A model generated the notes under the pieces. That model was not told the DNA's origin and did no database searches. It saw only the letters and a list, made by a program, of their open reading frames with translations. This document shows positions 41,923-49,645 of a stretch of DNA of 64,000 nucleotides, in pieces. This DNA is from CAZKAP01 sp964550895. GTDB taxonomy: Bacteria; Bacteroidota; Bacteroidia; Flavobacteriales; Flavobacteriaceae. How positions within the stretch are numbered: the first letter of the stretch is position 1; each line of letters begins with the position of its first letter. The stretch is from contig CAZKAP010000013.1 of assembly GCA_964550895.1 (NCBI GenBank), forward strand, positions 1 to 64,000, read 5' to 3'. The position numbers and the translations under genes were made by a program.

Positions 41923-42864
41923 TCAGAGCAATCCCCGGCCCGTTTTCTGAAGTTTGCCTTCTTCCCTGTAGGTCTTGACCATCTTATCCAGTATGCCATT
42001 CAAAAAAAGGCTGCTCTTCTGAGTGGAATACTCCTTGGCAATTTCCAGGTATTCATTTATGGTCACCTTCTCGGGTATGGAAGGAAAATACAGGAACTCG
42101 CACAGGGCCATCTTGAGCATAAGCGCGTCCAGGTCCGCCAGTCGTTCCTTATCCCAGTTCGGAGTCCTGCCCTCGAGTTCGCCTTCCAGTTCATCGTACC
42201 TGAGCAGGGTTGTTTCGAGCAGCTTCCTGGAGAATTCCCAGTCCTCCTTATCGTTGATGAGCTCCGGAGCGAAAAGGGCCTCCCCCGTGTGCTCTTCAGT
42301 CTTTTTGAGCAACTTGACCACGTAGGTATTGACCAGGGGAATGTCGTCTGTCCATGTGAGCTGTTCGTCGGTGAGGAATTCGTATATCTTTTCGTTGGGA
42401 GCAATGATCTCCCGGAACAGCTCGACGACGAAGTCACGATCTTCTTCGAAGCCCGTCTTCTCCAGATTCCGGTACTCCGTATATAAGGCGGATTCCTGCA
42501 ATTCCTTGTACACCTGTCGCACGTAGTCCTCATGCAGGTACCATTGATTGATCTTCTTGTTGTTCCACAGTTGCTCCAACAGGGCATTCGACCGGATTTT
42601 GGCGAGCATGCTGTTTTTCAGCAAGGGACCCGGGAATTCCCGGGTATCGGTTTCCAAATGGCGCTTACCGACTGATTTGCTGCGCTCTTCGGCCAGAAGA
42701 TGAAGCTCTGCAAAAAACCGCATAAGAAGCAGATACAGCAAGTAGGTGTTTTGTACGCTTTGCTGGAGAAACGCGAGAGACCCTTCCAGGTTGACCTCCC
42801 GGTTCTTTACCGAAGCGTAGAGGCCCTGCAGGACTTTGACGCGAAGATGCCGTCTGGTGATCAT
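41923..42864 (-). CDS. nusB: Transcription antitermination factor NusB, extended Bacteroidota type
   Basis: NusB with NusE binds boxA RNA to promote rRNA transcription. This protein is 313 residues, about twice the size of E. coli NusB, as is usual in Bacteroidota: an N-terminal helical half begins MITRRHLRVKVLQGLYASV, and the C-terminal half carries the recognisable NusB fold (DLDALMLKMALCEFLYFPSIPEKVTINEYLEIAKEYSTQKSSLFLNGILDKM). First gene of the nusB-DUF1573-yajC operon, preceded by an exact -7 element (42903-42910). Confidence 0.93.
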   Translation of the reverse strand: MITRRHLRVKVLQGLYASVKNREVNLEGSLAFLQQSVQNTYLLYLLLMRFFAELHLLAEERSKSVGKRHLETDTREFPGPLLKNSMLAKIRSNALLEQLWNNKKINQWYLHEDYVRQVYKELQESALYTEYRNLEKTGFEEDRDFVVELFREIIAPNEKIYEFLTDEQLTWTDDIPLVNTYVVKLLKKTEEHTGEALFAPELINDKEDWEFSRKLLETTLLRYDELEGELEGRTPNWDKERLADLDALMLKMALCEFLYFPSIPEKVTINEYLEIAKEYSTQKSSLFLNGILDKMVKTYREEGKLQKTGRGLL

Positions 42865-42902
42865 AGGCCGATGGTCGGTTACCGCAGTGGGTAAATACAG
42901 GG

Positions 42903-42910
42903 CAAAAGTA
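42903..42910 (-). promoter_or_regulatory. -7 promoter element TACTTTTG before nusB
   Basis: Exact minus-strand TAnnTTTG; leader about 30-35 bases to the nusB ATG. Confidence 0.6.
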
Positions 42911-43008
42911 GTTCTAATCTGTTACACTCGACATCGCTAACCTCATTCTTGCCGGTTAATTAAGAAATGAATTAACAGGTGCACGGCGTTAGTTTCGGGC
43001 AGTCCGCT

Positions 43009-43016
43009 TAAATTTG
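43009..43016 (+). promoter_or_regulatory. -7 promoter element TAAATTTG before ABC exporter
   Basis: Exact TAnnTTTG 42 bases before the ABC exporter ATG at 43058, in the gap shared with nusB. Confidence 0.55.
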
Positions 43017-43057
43017 CCCCCGGGGAGTTTACACCCCAAGCCCGATAAATCCGGTCC

Positions 43058-44812
43058 ATGAAGGAGCTCTCGCATCTCAATAAATACTTTTTCAAATATC
43101 GCTGGCAGCTGCTCCTCGGTATACTGATTACTATAGTTGCCCGGGTTTTCACTCTGGTTATGCCATCCTATGTGAACAAATCCATACAGGTGGTCGAGCA
43201 GTATGCCTCCGGCGACCTGAACCGCGATGAGGCCGGGGCTCAGCTCTTGGGGTATATCGGAATCATCATTGGAGCTACTGCCATGGCGGCTATTTTCACC
43301 TTCCTGATGCGTCAGACCATCATCAATGTTTCGCGCTATATCGAATACGACCTGAAAAATGAAGTGTACGCGCACTATCAGCGCCTCAGTCTCAGTTTCT
43401 ATAAACGAAACCGGATCGGCGACCTCATGAACCGAATCTCCGAGGATGTCAGTCAGGTCCGCATGTACTGTGGTCCGGTCATCATGTACGGAATTACCAA
43501 CCTGACCCTCTTCGCGTGCCTGCTCCCGCTCATGTTTATCAAGGCACCTGAAATCGCCTTTTATACCGTGTTGCCGCTCCCGGTGCTCTCTGTTCTCATC
43601 TACGTGATCTCCCGGGTGATTCACGAGCGAAGCACCCGGGTACAGGAATTCCTTTCGGAACTCTCCACGTTTACTCAGGAGACGTTTTCCGGCATTTCCG
43701 TGATCAAGGCATATACCCTGGAGGAGCAGACCCAGGCTGAACTCGACAGGCTGGCGGATAAGGGAAAGGATGTGAGCATGAGCCTTGCCAAGGTAAATGC
43801 CTGGTTTTTTCCGCTGATGATCCTCCTGATCGGTGTTAGCAACCTATTCGTCATGTACATAGGGGGGATGCAGTACATCAACGGAGAGATCGAATCGCTT
43901 GGGATCATAGCCGAGTTCATCATGTATGTGAACATGCTGACCTGGCCCGTGGCCGTGGTAGGCTGGCTAACCTCAGTCATTCAAAGGGCCGCGGCCTCAC
44001 AGAAGAGGATCAACGAATTTCTACAGCAGCGTCCTGAAATCCTGGATGACGGCTTCTGCAGGGACCCCATAAAGGGAGCGATCGAATTCGAAGAGGTTTC
44101 CTTTACCTATCCGGATACGGGTATCAAGGCCCTGGACGGAGTGAGTTTCCGAATAGATCCCGGACAGACCTACGCGATCATGGGGCGAACCGGATCGGGA
44201 AAATCAACCCTGTTGGATCTGCTGGGCAGGCTGTACGAAGTGGACACGGGCGAGATTCGAATAGACGGCAAGCCCCTTAAGGAATTCTCCCTGCAACACC
44301 TCCGTTCGGCCATGGGAGTCGTTCCCCAGGACGGATTCCTGTTTTCCGATTCGATTCGCAACAACATTGGGGTCGGTAAGGCCGAAGCCACTCCCGAAGA
44401 TATTGAACAGGCTGCTCGCCTGGCCGCCGTTCACGACAATATCGAGGGCTTCAGAGACGGTTACGAAACCGTGCTGGGCGAACGGGGAATATCCCTCAGT
44501 GGCGGACAGAAACAGCGGGTTTCCATTGCCCGGGCCCTGATCAAGGATCCCGAAATCTTCGCCTTTGACGATTGCCTGTCGGCAGTCGACACGGAGACGG
44601 AAGAAGTCATACTGGGTCATATCAGGGACATCTCTGCCAGCAAAACCACCCTGCTGGTCAGTCACCGGGTAAGCACCGCAAAGCACACGGATCGCGTACT
44701 GGTGATCGAAGACGGTCGCATCATACAGGAGGGGACTCACGACGTATTGCTCTCAGAACCGGGATATTATCGGGATTTATACGAAGAACAGCTGGCCGGC
44801 AGGGACGCCTAA
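43058..44812 (+). CDS. ABC exporter, MsbA/MdlA-like half-transporter
   Basis: A 584-residue exporter with an N-terminal six-helix ABC_membrane domain (about 15-300) and a C-terminal ATPase. Walker A GRTGSGKST, Q-loop VVPQDGFLFSDSI, signature SLSGGQKQRVSIA, Walker B FAFDDCLSAVD and H-loop SHRVS are present. The residue after the Walker B Asp is Asp rather than Glu, so this half may be degenerate as in heterodimeric exporters. Likely substrates are lipid or drug-like; its partner, if any, is elsewhere. Followed by DUF3276. Confidence 0.92.
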   Translation: MKELSHLNKYFFKYRWQLLLGILITIVARVFTLVMPSYVNKSIQVVEQYASGDLNRDEAGAQLLGYIGIIIGATAMAAIFTFLMRQTIINVSRYIEYDLKNEVYAHYQRLSLSFYKRNRIGDLMNRISEDVSQVRMYCGPVIMYGITNLTLFACLLPLMFIKAPEIAFYTVLPLPVLSVLIYVISRVIHERSTRVQEFLSELSTFTQETFSGISVIKAYTLEEQTQAELDRLADKGKDVSMSLAKVNAWFFPLMILLIGVSNLFVMYIGGMQYINGEIESLGIIAEFIMYVNMLTWPVAVVGWLTSVIQRAAASQKRINEFLQQRPEILDDGFCRDPIKGAIEFEEVSFTYPDTGIKALDGVSFRIDPGQTYAIMGRTGSGKSTLLDLLGRLYEVDTGEIRIDGKPLKEFSLQHLRSAMGVVPQDGFLFSDSIRNNIGVGKAEATPEDIEQAARLAAVHDNIEGFRDGYETVLGERGISLSGGQKQRVSIARALIKDPEIFAFDDCLSAVDTETEEVILGHIRDISASKTTLLVSHRVSTAKHTDRVLVIEDGRIIQEGTHDVLLSEPGYYRDLYEEQLAGRDA

Positions 44813-44879
44813 ATTAAAGTTGTCAGCTTAGGTTTTTTTTTACATTTTTGAGGAAAGTACCGAGCAACCCACGGTAACC

Positions 44880-45260
44880 ATGAGTGAAAAAGATTTAGGC
44901 GCACAGGAGGAGATCCATTCCAAGGTACTCAGGGCGGGCAGAAGAACCTATTTTTTCGACGTCCGAAGCACCAAGGCAGGAGATTATTACCTCACCATCA
45001 CGGAAAGTAAGAAGTTTACAAACGAGGATGGCTCCTTTCACTACAAGAAACACAAGATATACCTCTACAAGGAGGATTTCGATTCGTTCAGGGAACACAT
45101 GAGCGAGATGATGGACTTTATCATCGATGCCAAGGGAGAGGAGGTCATATCGGAGCGCCATCAGAAGGACTTCAGGAAAGAGGATACGAATGAAGGGGAT
45201 GCCAAAGGACCCGATCCCGGAAGCAACGGATATATGGATATCGATTTCGACGATATTTGA
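44880..45260 (+). CDS. DUF3276 / PUR-alpha-like nucleic-acid-binding protein
   Basis: A 126-residue cytoplasmic protein with a PUR-alpha-like fold: RRTYFFDVRSTKAGDYYLTITESKK and HKIYLYKEDFDSFREHMSEMMDFI are the two beta-alpha halves characteristic of the family, known to bind single-stranded nucleic acid in bacterial examples. Acidic disordered C-terminus. Role not established; conserved in Bacteroidota. Starts 67 bases after the exporter gene, with an off-consensus -7 element (CATTTTTG) upstream. Confidence 0.87.
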   Translation: MSEKDLGAQEEIHSKVLRAGRRTYFFDVRSTKAGDYYLTITESKKFTNEDGSFHYKKHKIYLYKEDFDSFREHMSEMMDFIIDAKGEEVISERHQKDFRKEDTNEGDAKGPDPGSNGYMDIDFDDI

Positions 45261-45299
45261 TAGTTCCCTCCCGCCTCATACTATAGCGAAAATCCCATT

Positions 45300-45857
45300 A
45301 TGGCTCGAACGGAAAGCAATATGCTCCCTTTGGGAACCGAGGCACCCGATTTTAAACTCCGGGATGCCGTCACGGAAGAAGTTATGCTGCTCGGTGAACT
45401 CAAAGGCCCTAGAGCGACCCTGATCATGTTTATATGCAATCACTGCCCGTTTGTGAAGCATGTAAACGCAGGTATAGTCTCTCTGGCCCGCGACTACATG
45501 TCCCGGGGCGTCGGATGTATAGCCATATCCAGTAATGACATACGGAACTATCCCGAAGATGCGCCGGAAAAGATGAGGCAGGTTGCCCGGGAAGAGGGGT
45601 ATCCGTTTCCCTATCTGTTCGACGAAAGTCAGGAAGTTGCCCGATCCTACCATGCGGCCTGTACTCCTGATTTCTACCTCTTCGACGGCAATCTGCAGTT
45701 GGTTTACCGGGGACAGCTGGACGATTCACGACCACAAAACGGGGTTCCCGTGACCGGGGATTCCCTGCGTTCCGCCCTGGATGCCCTGTTGGAAAACCGA
45801 CCCATCGATCCCGTCCAGAAGCCCAGCCTGGGCTGTAACATAAAGTGGAAGCCCTGA
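45300..45857 (+). CDS. Thioredoxin-like/AhpC-TSA family protein
   Basis: A 185-residue thioredoxin-fold protein with an N-terminal redoxin core: GTEAPDFKLRDAV, FICNHCPFVKH (the N-H-C-P motif replaces the usual C-x-x-C) and VRGQLDDSRP, GVPVTGDSL further on. This group is often called thioredoxin family or peroxiredoxin-like; it retains a single active Cys (with a second in the C-terminus, LGCNIKWKP). No signal peptide, so cytoplasmic. Starts with MARTESNM; MLPLG at 45321 is an alternative start. Confidence 0.85.
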   Translation: MARTESNMLPLGTEAPDFKLRDAVTEEVMLLGELKGPRATLIMFICNHCPFVKHVNAGIVSLARDYMSRGVGCIAISSNDIRNYPEDAPEKMRQVAREEGYPFPYLFDESQEVARSYHAACTPDFYLFDGNLQLVYRGQLDDSRPQNGVPVTGDSLRSALDALLENRPIDPVQKPSLGCNIKWKP

Positions 45858-46004
45858 GGCTCCGGTAGATTTAGGTTGGGCCGCTCTCGCATTTTTTTTT
45901 CATCTCAGTATAGCTATTCGACGAATTGCTGCGTTATAAAGTAGGGTAAACGTTTTCTTAATTGTTTCCCAATTGTGAAACAAAAGCCTTAAACCTTACT
46001 AAAA

Positions 46005-46100
46005 ATGACAACTTTCTGGATAGCCTTCTCCTGCCTTCTTCTCCTGAACGCCCTGTTGATCACCTTTAGCCTTAACGAACGCAACAGGTTGGAAGAATAG
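46005..46100 (+). CDS. 31-residue single-pass membrane peptide
   Basis: A short reading frame beginning ATG at 46005 in an otherwise empty gap. It encodes MTTFWIAFSCLLLLNALLIT then FSLNERNRLEE: one membrane helix of about 20 residues with a polar Asn in the middle and a charged cytoplasmic-like tail. The A-rich stretch just before the ATG (TTACTAAAA) is typical of Bacteroidota start regions. Its first 24 residues match those of the 59-residue membrane protein at 59262-59441 at 11 positions without gaps, including N15, A16, F21, S22 and N24. It is divergent from the PPIase gene across only four bases. Function unknown. Confidence 0.55.
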   Translation: MTTFWIAFSCLLLLNALLITFSLNERNRLEE

Positions 46101-46103
46101 CGT

Positions 46104-47030
46104 TTAAACCGCCGCGACCAGTTCCACCCGAAAAATCAATATGGCATTCGGAGGGATAACTCCGCCTGCCCCTCTCTGGCCATAGCCCAGATCCGGAGGA
46201 ATGACGAATTCCGCCTGGTCTCCTACCTTTAACAGTGCGATGCCCTCATCCCAGCCCGGAATGACCTGGCCTGTTCCCAGCGTAAATTCAAAAGGCTCCT
46301 TGCGGCTGAACGAAGAGTCGAACACGGTTCCGTCGCTGAGCTTCCCCTCGTAGTGTACCTTTACCCGGTTTCCCTTCGAAGCGGCCGGCCCATCCCCTTC
46401 CTTTAAAACACGGTATCGAAGTCCATTGCCGGTCTTGCTGAAACTCCTGGCCAGCTCGTCCATTTCGGATTCCAGTCGTGCCTGTGCCTGCCTGGCGCGG
46501 TCTTCACGTGACGAAACAAACCTATCGAACTCCTCGTCTGCATTCCACTGCGAGGCCTCGCTCCCGATTCGCTCGATGGTCAGCGAATCGATCACATCGC
46601 CCTGAACTACGGCATCAACGACCTCCTGTCCGGCGACCACCTCACCAAAGACCGTGTGTTTACCATCGAGCCAGGGTGTGGGTACATGGGTAATGAAGAA
46701 CTGGCTTCCATTGGTTCCCGGTCCCGCGTTGGCCATGGAAAGTATACCGGGCCTGTCGTGCTTGAGATCCGGGCGAATCTCGTCATCGAATTGATAGCCT
46801 GGTCCTCCAACCCCGGTGCCCTTGGGGCACCCGCCTTGTATCATAAAGTCTGAAATGACCCGGTGAAACTTCAGGCCGTCGTAGAAGGGCCGGTCTCCCG
46901 GAATCCGTTTCTGGCTACCTTCGGCCAGACTCACAAAATTCGCAACGGTACCGGGGGTCTGCTCGTGAGTCAGTCGAACCCTTACCTCTCCTTTACCCGT
47001 TATAATCCGGGCATAAATTCCATCTTGCAT
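46104..47030 (-). CDS. Cyclophilin-FKBP fusion prolyl isomerase (CFBP-type)
   Basis: A 308-residue peptidyl-prolyl isomerase that carries two unrelated PPIase domains. Residues ~1-155 are a cyclophilin (FHRVISDFMIQGGCP, MANAGPGTNGSQFFIT, HTVFGEVVAGQ), then a charged helical linker (about 160-195), then an FKBP domain (about 200-308; KVHYEGKLSDGTVFDSSFSR, GTGQVIPGWDEGIALL, GYGQRGAGGVIPPNAILIF). Dual-family isomerases of this cyclophilin-then-FKBP order have been reported in bacteria, including Flavobacterium. No signal peptide. Third in a leftward operon with PPK2 and the M28 peptidase. Confidence 0.93.
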   Translation of the reverse strand: MQDGIYARIITGKGEVRVRLTHEQTPGTVANFVSLAEGSQKRIPGDRPFYDGLKFHRVISDFMIQGGCPKGTGVGGPGYQFDDEIRPDLKHDRPGILSMANAGPGTNGSQFFITHVPTPWLDGKHTVFGEVVAGQEVVDAVVQGDVIDSLTIERIGSEASQWNADEEFDRFVSSREDRARQAQARLESEMDELARSFSKTGNGLRYRVLKEGDGPAASKGNRVKVHYEGKLSDGTVFDSSFSRKEPFEFTLGTGQVIPGWDEGIALLKVGDQAEFVIPPDLGYGQRGAGGVIPPNAILIFRVELVAAV

Positions 47031-47045
47031 ATTGAATGATTACAG

Positions 47046-48476
47046 TTATTTGAATCCGTATTTGTCTGCCAGATATACCAGTCCGGCCATAGTAGCGGCC
47101 CCCATAGCCAATTCCCGCTCATTGATAAATTCGAAGGTGTCATTCTCGGTATGATGGTGCTCGAAATACCGCTGAGAATCCGGTTTCAGTCCGGCGAGGA
47201 CCACCTTCCCGTCCCTGAGCGGACTTATATCCGCTCCGCTCCCACCCCTGGCGAATAAGTGAATGTAGTAGGGTGCAAAGAGCGGCTTCCAGGTCTCTAT
47301 CTGACGGTATTGATCGTCGGTACAGTCCAGGGAAAACCCGCGGGGAGTGAACCCACCGCTATCGCTCTCCAGGGCGAGTACGTGCTTTTCCGACAGGGAA
47401 TGCACCCAGTCGGCGTACCGACGACCGCCCCGTAAACCATTCTCTTCGTTGGTAAACAACACCACTCTTATGGTCCTCTGTGGGCGGTATCCGGTCTCTT
47501 TGAAGAGCCTCAGCACTTCCATGCTTTGCACACAACCCGCCCCGTCATCGTGCGATCCGTCTCCCAAATCCCAGGAATCGAGATGTCCTCCCACAACGAT
47601 GACTTCCTCGGGGTAACGGGAACCCCGAATTTCTCCTATGACATTATGGGATGTAACATCCGGCAGGTTCTCGCAATTGAGTTTCATGAAGAACCGGGTC
47701 CTGGGATCCAGCCGCAGTGTTGCGCTCAATAATTCGGCCCCATTGGTGCTAATGGCAGCGGCTGGGATGCGCATGGTTTCAGGCAGATTCCCGTAGGACA
47801 AGGTTCCCGTATGCGGAAAGTCATCCAGTCGCAGGTTCATCGAACGCACGATCACCCCCAGGGCACCATAGCCCACCGCTCTGCGCGCGCCCTCAACCCG
47901 CTGATCAACGGCTCCTCCATAGGCATTGAAGGTATTAATCTGCAGGGGGTCCATGGGGCGGTTAAAAAATACGATCTTGCCTGCCACGCCTTTGACCCCT
48001 AGGGAATCCAGCTGATCGAAATCCCGGACTTCGACTACTTCGGACTTCATCCCGCCTATAGGAGTGGCTACCGAACCCCCAAGGGCGGCAATGGGTAGTC
48101 GTGTCGTGAACCCCCGACCCGTCTCCATATAGGCATACTCGGGTGCACCCCGTACCCACCGGGGAACCTCCACTTCCTGAAGCCACACCCGATCCAGGCC
48201 GAGTTTATTCATTTCCTTACGGGTGTATTCCACCGCGAGCTCGAGTTCCACCGAACCCGAAAGCCTTCCTCCGATCTGGGTGGACAGGTGCCTCAGCCAT
48301 GTATACGTCTGGCCGTTGGTGAGGGCCGTATCGAAAAAAGCCCGTATTCTCAAAGAGTCCGCGTTGGGGGATAATGCAGGTTCCCCGGCATACTGCCCGT
48401 AAACGGAGGGTAAAGTCATTACCATACCCAACAACAGTACCCAGAATATATCCGAAAGCCCTGTCTTATGATTCAT
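47046..48476 (-). CDS. Exported M28 family metallopeptidase
   Basis: A 476-residue di-zinc aminopeptidase or carboxypeptidase Q-type enzyme. Signal peptide (residues 1-27, MNHKTGLSDIFWVLLLGMVM...VYGQ), a PA-like inserted domain (~100-260), then the peptidase domain with VGGHLDSWD (His, Asp ligands), GSHDDGAG (bridging Asp), FTNEENG (catalytic Glu, ligand Glu), ESDSGG (ligand Asp) and EHHHTENDT (ligand His). All five ligands are present, in contrast to the peptidase-T-like protein. Start placed at MNHKTG; MSWK at 48488 would overlap PPK2 further. It overlaps the end of ppk2 by 11 bases. Confidence 0.92.
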   Translation of the reverse strand: MNHKTGLSDIFWVLLLGMVMTLPSVYGQYAGEPALSPNADSLRIRAFFDTALTNGQTYTWLRHLSTQIGGRLSGSVELELAVEYTRKEMNKLGLDRVWLQEVEVPRWVRGAPEYAYMETGRGFTTRLPIAALGGSVATPIGGMKSEVVEVRDFDQLDSLGVKGVAGKIVFFNRPMDPLQINTFNAYGGAVDQRVEGARRAVGYGALGVIVRSMNLRLDDFPHTGTLSYGNLPETMRIPAAAISTNGAELLSATLRLDPRTRFFMKLNCENLPDVTSHNVIGEIRGSRYPEEVIVVGGHLDSWDLGDGSHDDGAGCVQSMEVLRLFKETGYRPQRTIRVVLFTNEENGLRGGRRYADWVHSLSEKHVLALESDSGGFTPRGFSLDCTDDQYRQIETWKPLFAPYYIHLFARGGSGADISPLRDGKVVLAGLKPDSQRYFEHHHTENDTFEFINERELAMGAATMAGLVYLADKYGFK

Positions 48477-49350
48477 TTTCCAACTCATGAATTATCGCTT
48501 CTTTTTGTTCCTGTACTTCCTTAGCCGGCTCCGGGTACACCACATCGGTCATTTCCATCAACCGCTGCCGCAGTATTTCGGCGACGATCACCCTCGACCA
48601 CCTCTTGTTGTCCGAGGGCACAATAAACCAGGGAGAGTCCACCGTGCTCGTCCGGTTGATGGCGTCCTGATACACTTCCTGGTAGCGGTCCCAGAGCTTG
48701 CGTTCTTCCAGATCGGCTACCGAAAACTTCCAATTCTTCTCGGGCTTATGCAGTCTCCTGAGGAGCCTGTGGCGCTGTTCCTCCCGCGAAATATTCAGGA
48801 AGAACTTGAAGATACGGGTTCCGTTCTGAATCAGGTGTCGCTCAAACTGGTTGATCTGTTCGAAGCGCTGGTCCCAGAAGTCCTCGCCCGGGATACGGAA
48901 GCCTTCGGGGCCATATAGTGAAGGTATATGCTCGCTCTCCAGATATTCCGGATGTACCCGGGTAACGATGACATTTTCGTAATGCGTGCGATTATATACT
49001 GCGAACTTACCCCGCTCGGGTAAGTCCCTATAGTGCCTCCACAAGTAGTCCTGTCGATGTTCCCTCTTCGAGGGTACCTTATAGCTGTAGCAATTTACCC
49101 CCCGCACGTTAAACTCCTTAAAGACTTCCCGGATCAGGCTGTCCTTTCCGGCAGTATCCATACCCTGTATGCAGATCAGTACCGCATACTTGCGGTGGGC
49201 GTACATGCGGTCCTGAAAATCTGCCAGCGACTCCCGGGTATCATTGAGTTGTTTCTTCAGTTCCTGTTTCGTTGCGGGTCGGGCATAGATGGATGGCGCT
49301 CTGGAAAGGTCCAAAGGAGCCTTTACCTGGAAATCATCGGCTTCGATCAT
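48466..49350 (-). CDS. Polyphosphate kinase 2 family protein
   Basis: A 294-residue PPK2 that moves phosphate between polyphosphate and nucleotides. Walker-A-like GMDTAGKDSLIREVF, the lid/polyP-binding SKREHRQDYLWRHYRDLP and the catalytic NRTHYENVIVTRVHPEYL are all visible, with KFFLNISREEQRHRLLRR further on. Residue preferences suggest a class I or III enzyme acting on ADP or on AMP and ADP; this cannot be settled by eye. No signal peptide. First gene of a leftward operon with M28 and the PPIase fusion; ends overlapped by the M28 start. Confidence 0.92.
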   Translation of the reverse strand: MIEADDFQVKAPLDLSRAPSIYARPATKQELKKQLNDTRESLADFQDRMYAHRKYAVLICIQGMDTAGKDSLIREVFKEFNVRGVNCYSYKVPSKREHRQDYLWRHYRDLPERGKFAVYNRTHYENVIVTRVHPEYLESEHIPSLYGPEGFRIPGEDFWDQRFEQINQFERHLIQNGTRIFKFFLNISREEQRHRLLRRLHKPEKNWKFSVADLEERKLWDRYQEVYQDAINRTSTVDSPWFIVPSDNKRWSRVIVAEILRQRLMEMTDVVYPEPAKEVQEQKEAIIHELENES

Positions 49351-49540
49351 AGGATTATCGGCAGTTATATTCGTTTAATTGCAGGCCTGCCACCACCAGG
49401 GAAAACTTCCCGGTAATTGTAGTCCCTTTAAGTTCATTTGACGGTGATTTTTCCGTCATTGGTCGATGTTTTCGCTCAGCATACACCGAATGGATTTAGA
49501 TTAGACATGCGTTTCAGGAAATCCCAAATCTGACCTGTCC

Positions 49541-49633
49541 ATGAAGCTGAAAAAAATACTCATCGCCACCAGTCTTGTTATTGGTATACTGGGGCTGCTC
49601 AGGAGTCTGATCGGCTTTCTACAGCTGATTTAA
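49541..49633 (+). CDS. Possible 30-residue membrane peptide
   Basis: ATG at 49541 opens 30 codons ending TAA at 49631-49633: MKLKKILIATSLVIG then ILGLLRSLIGFLQLI. It has a Lys-rich start and one hydrophobic helix interrupted by Arg21, in a gap of ~300 bases between the two leftward genes. Composition is like neighbouring genes. There is no clear ribosome site or -7 element, so it may be chance. Confidence 0.35.
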   Translation: MKLKKILIATSLVIGILGLLRSLIGFLQLI

Positions 49634-49645
49634 GACCGCCCGCTT

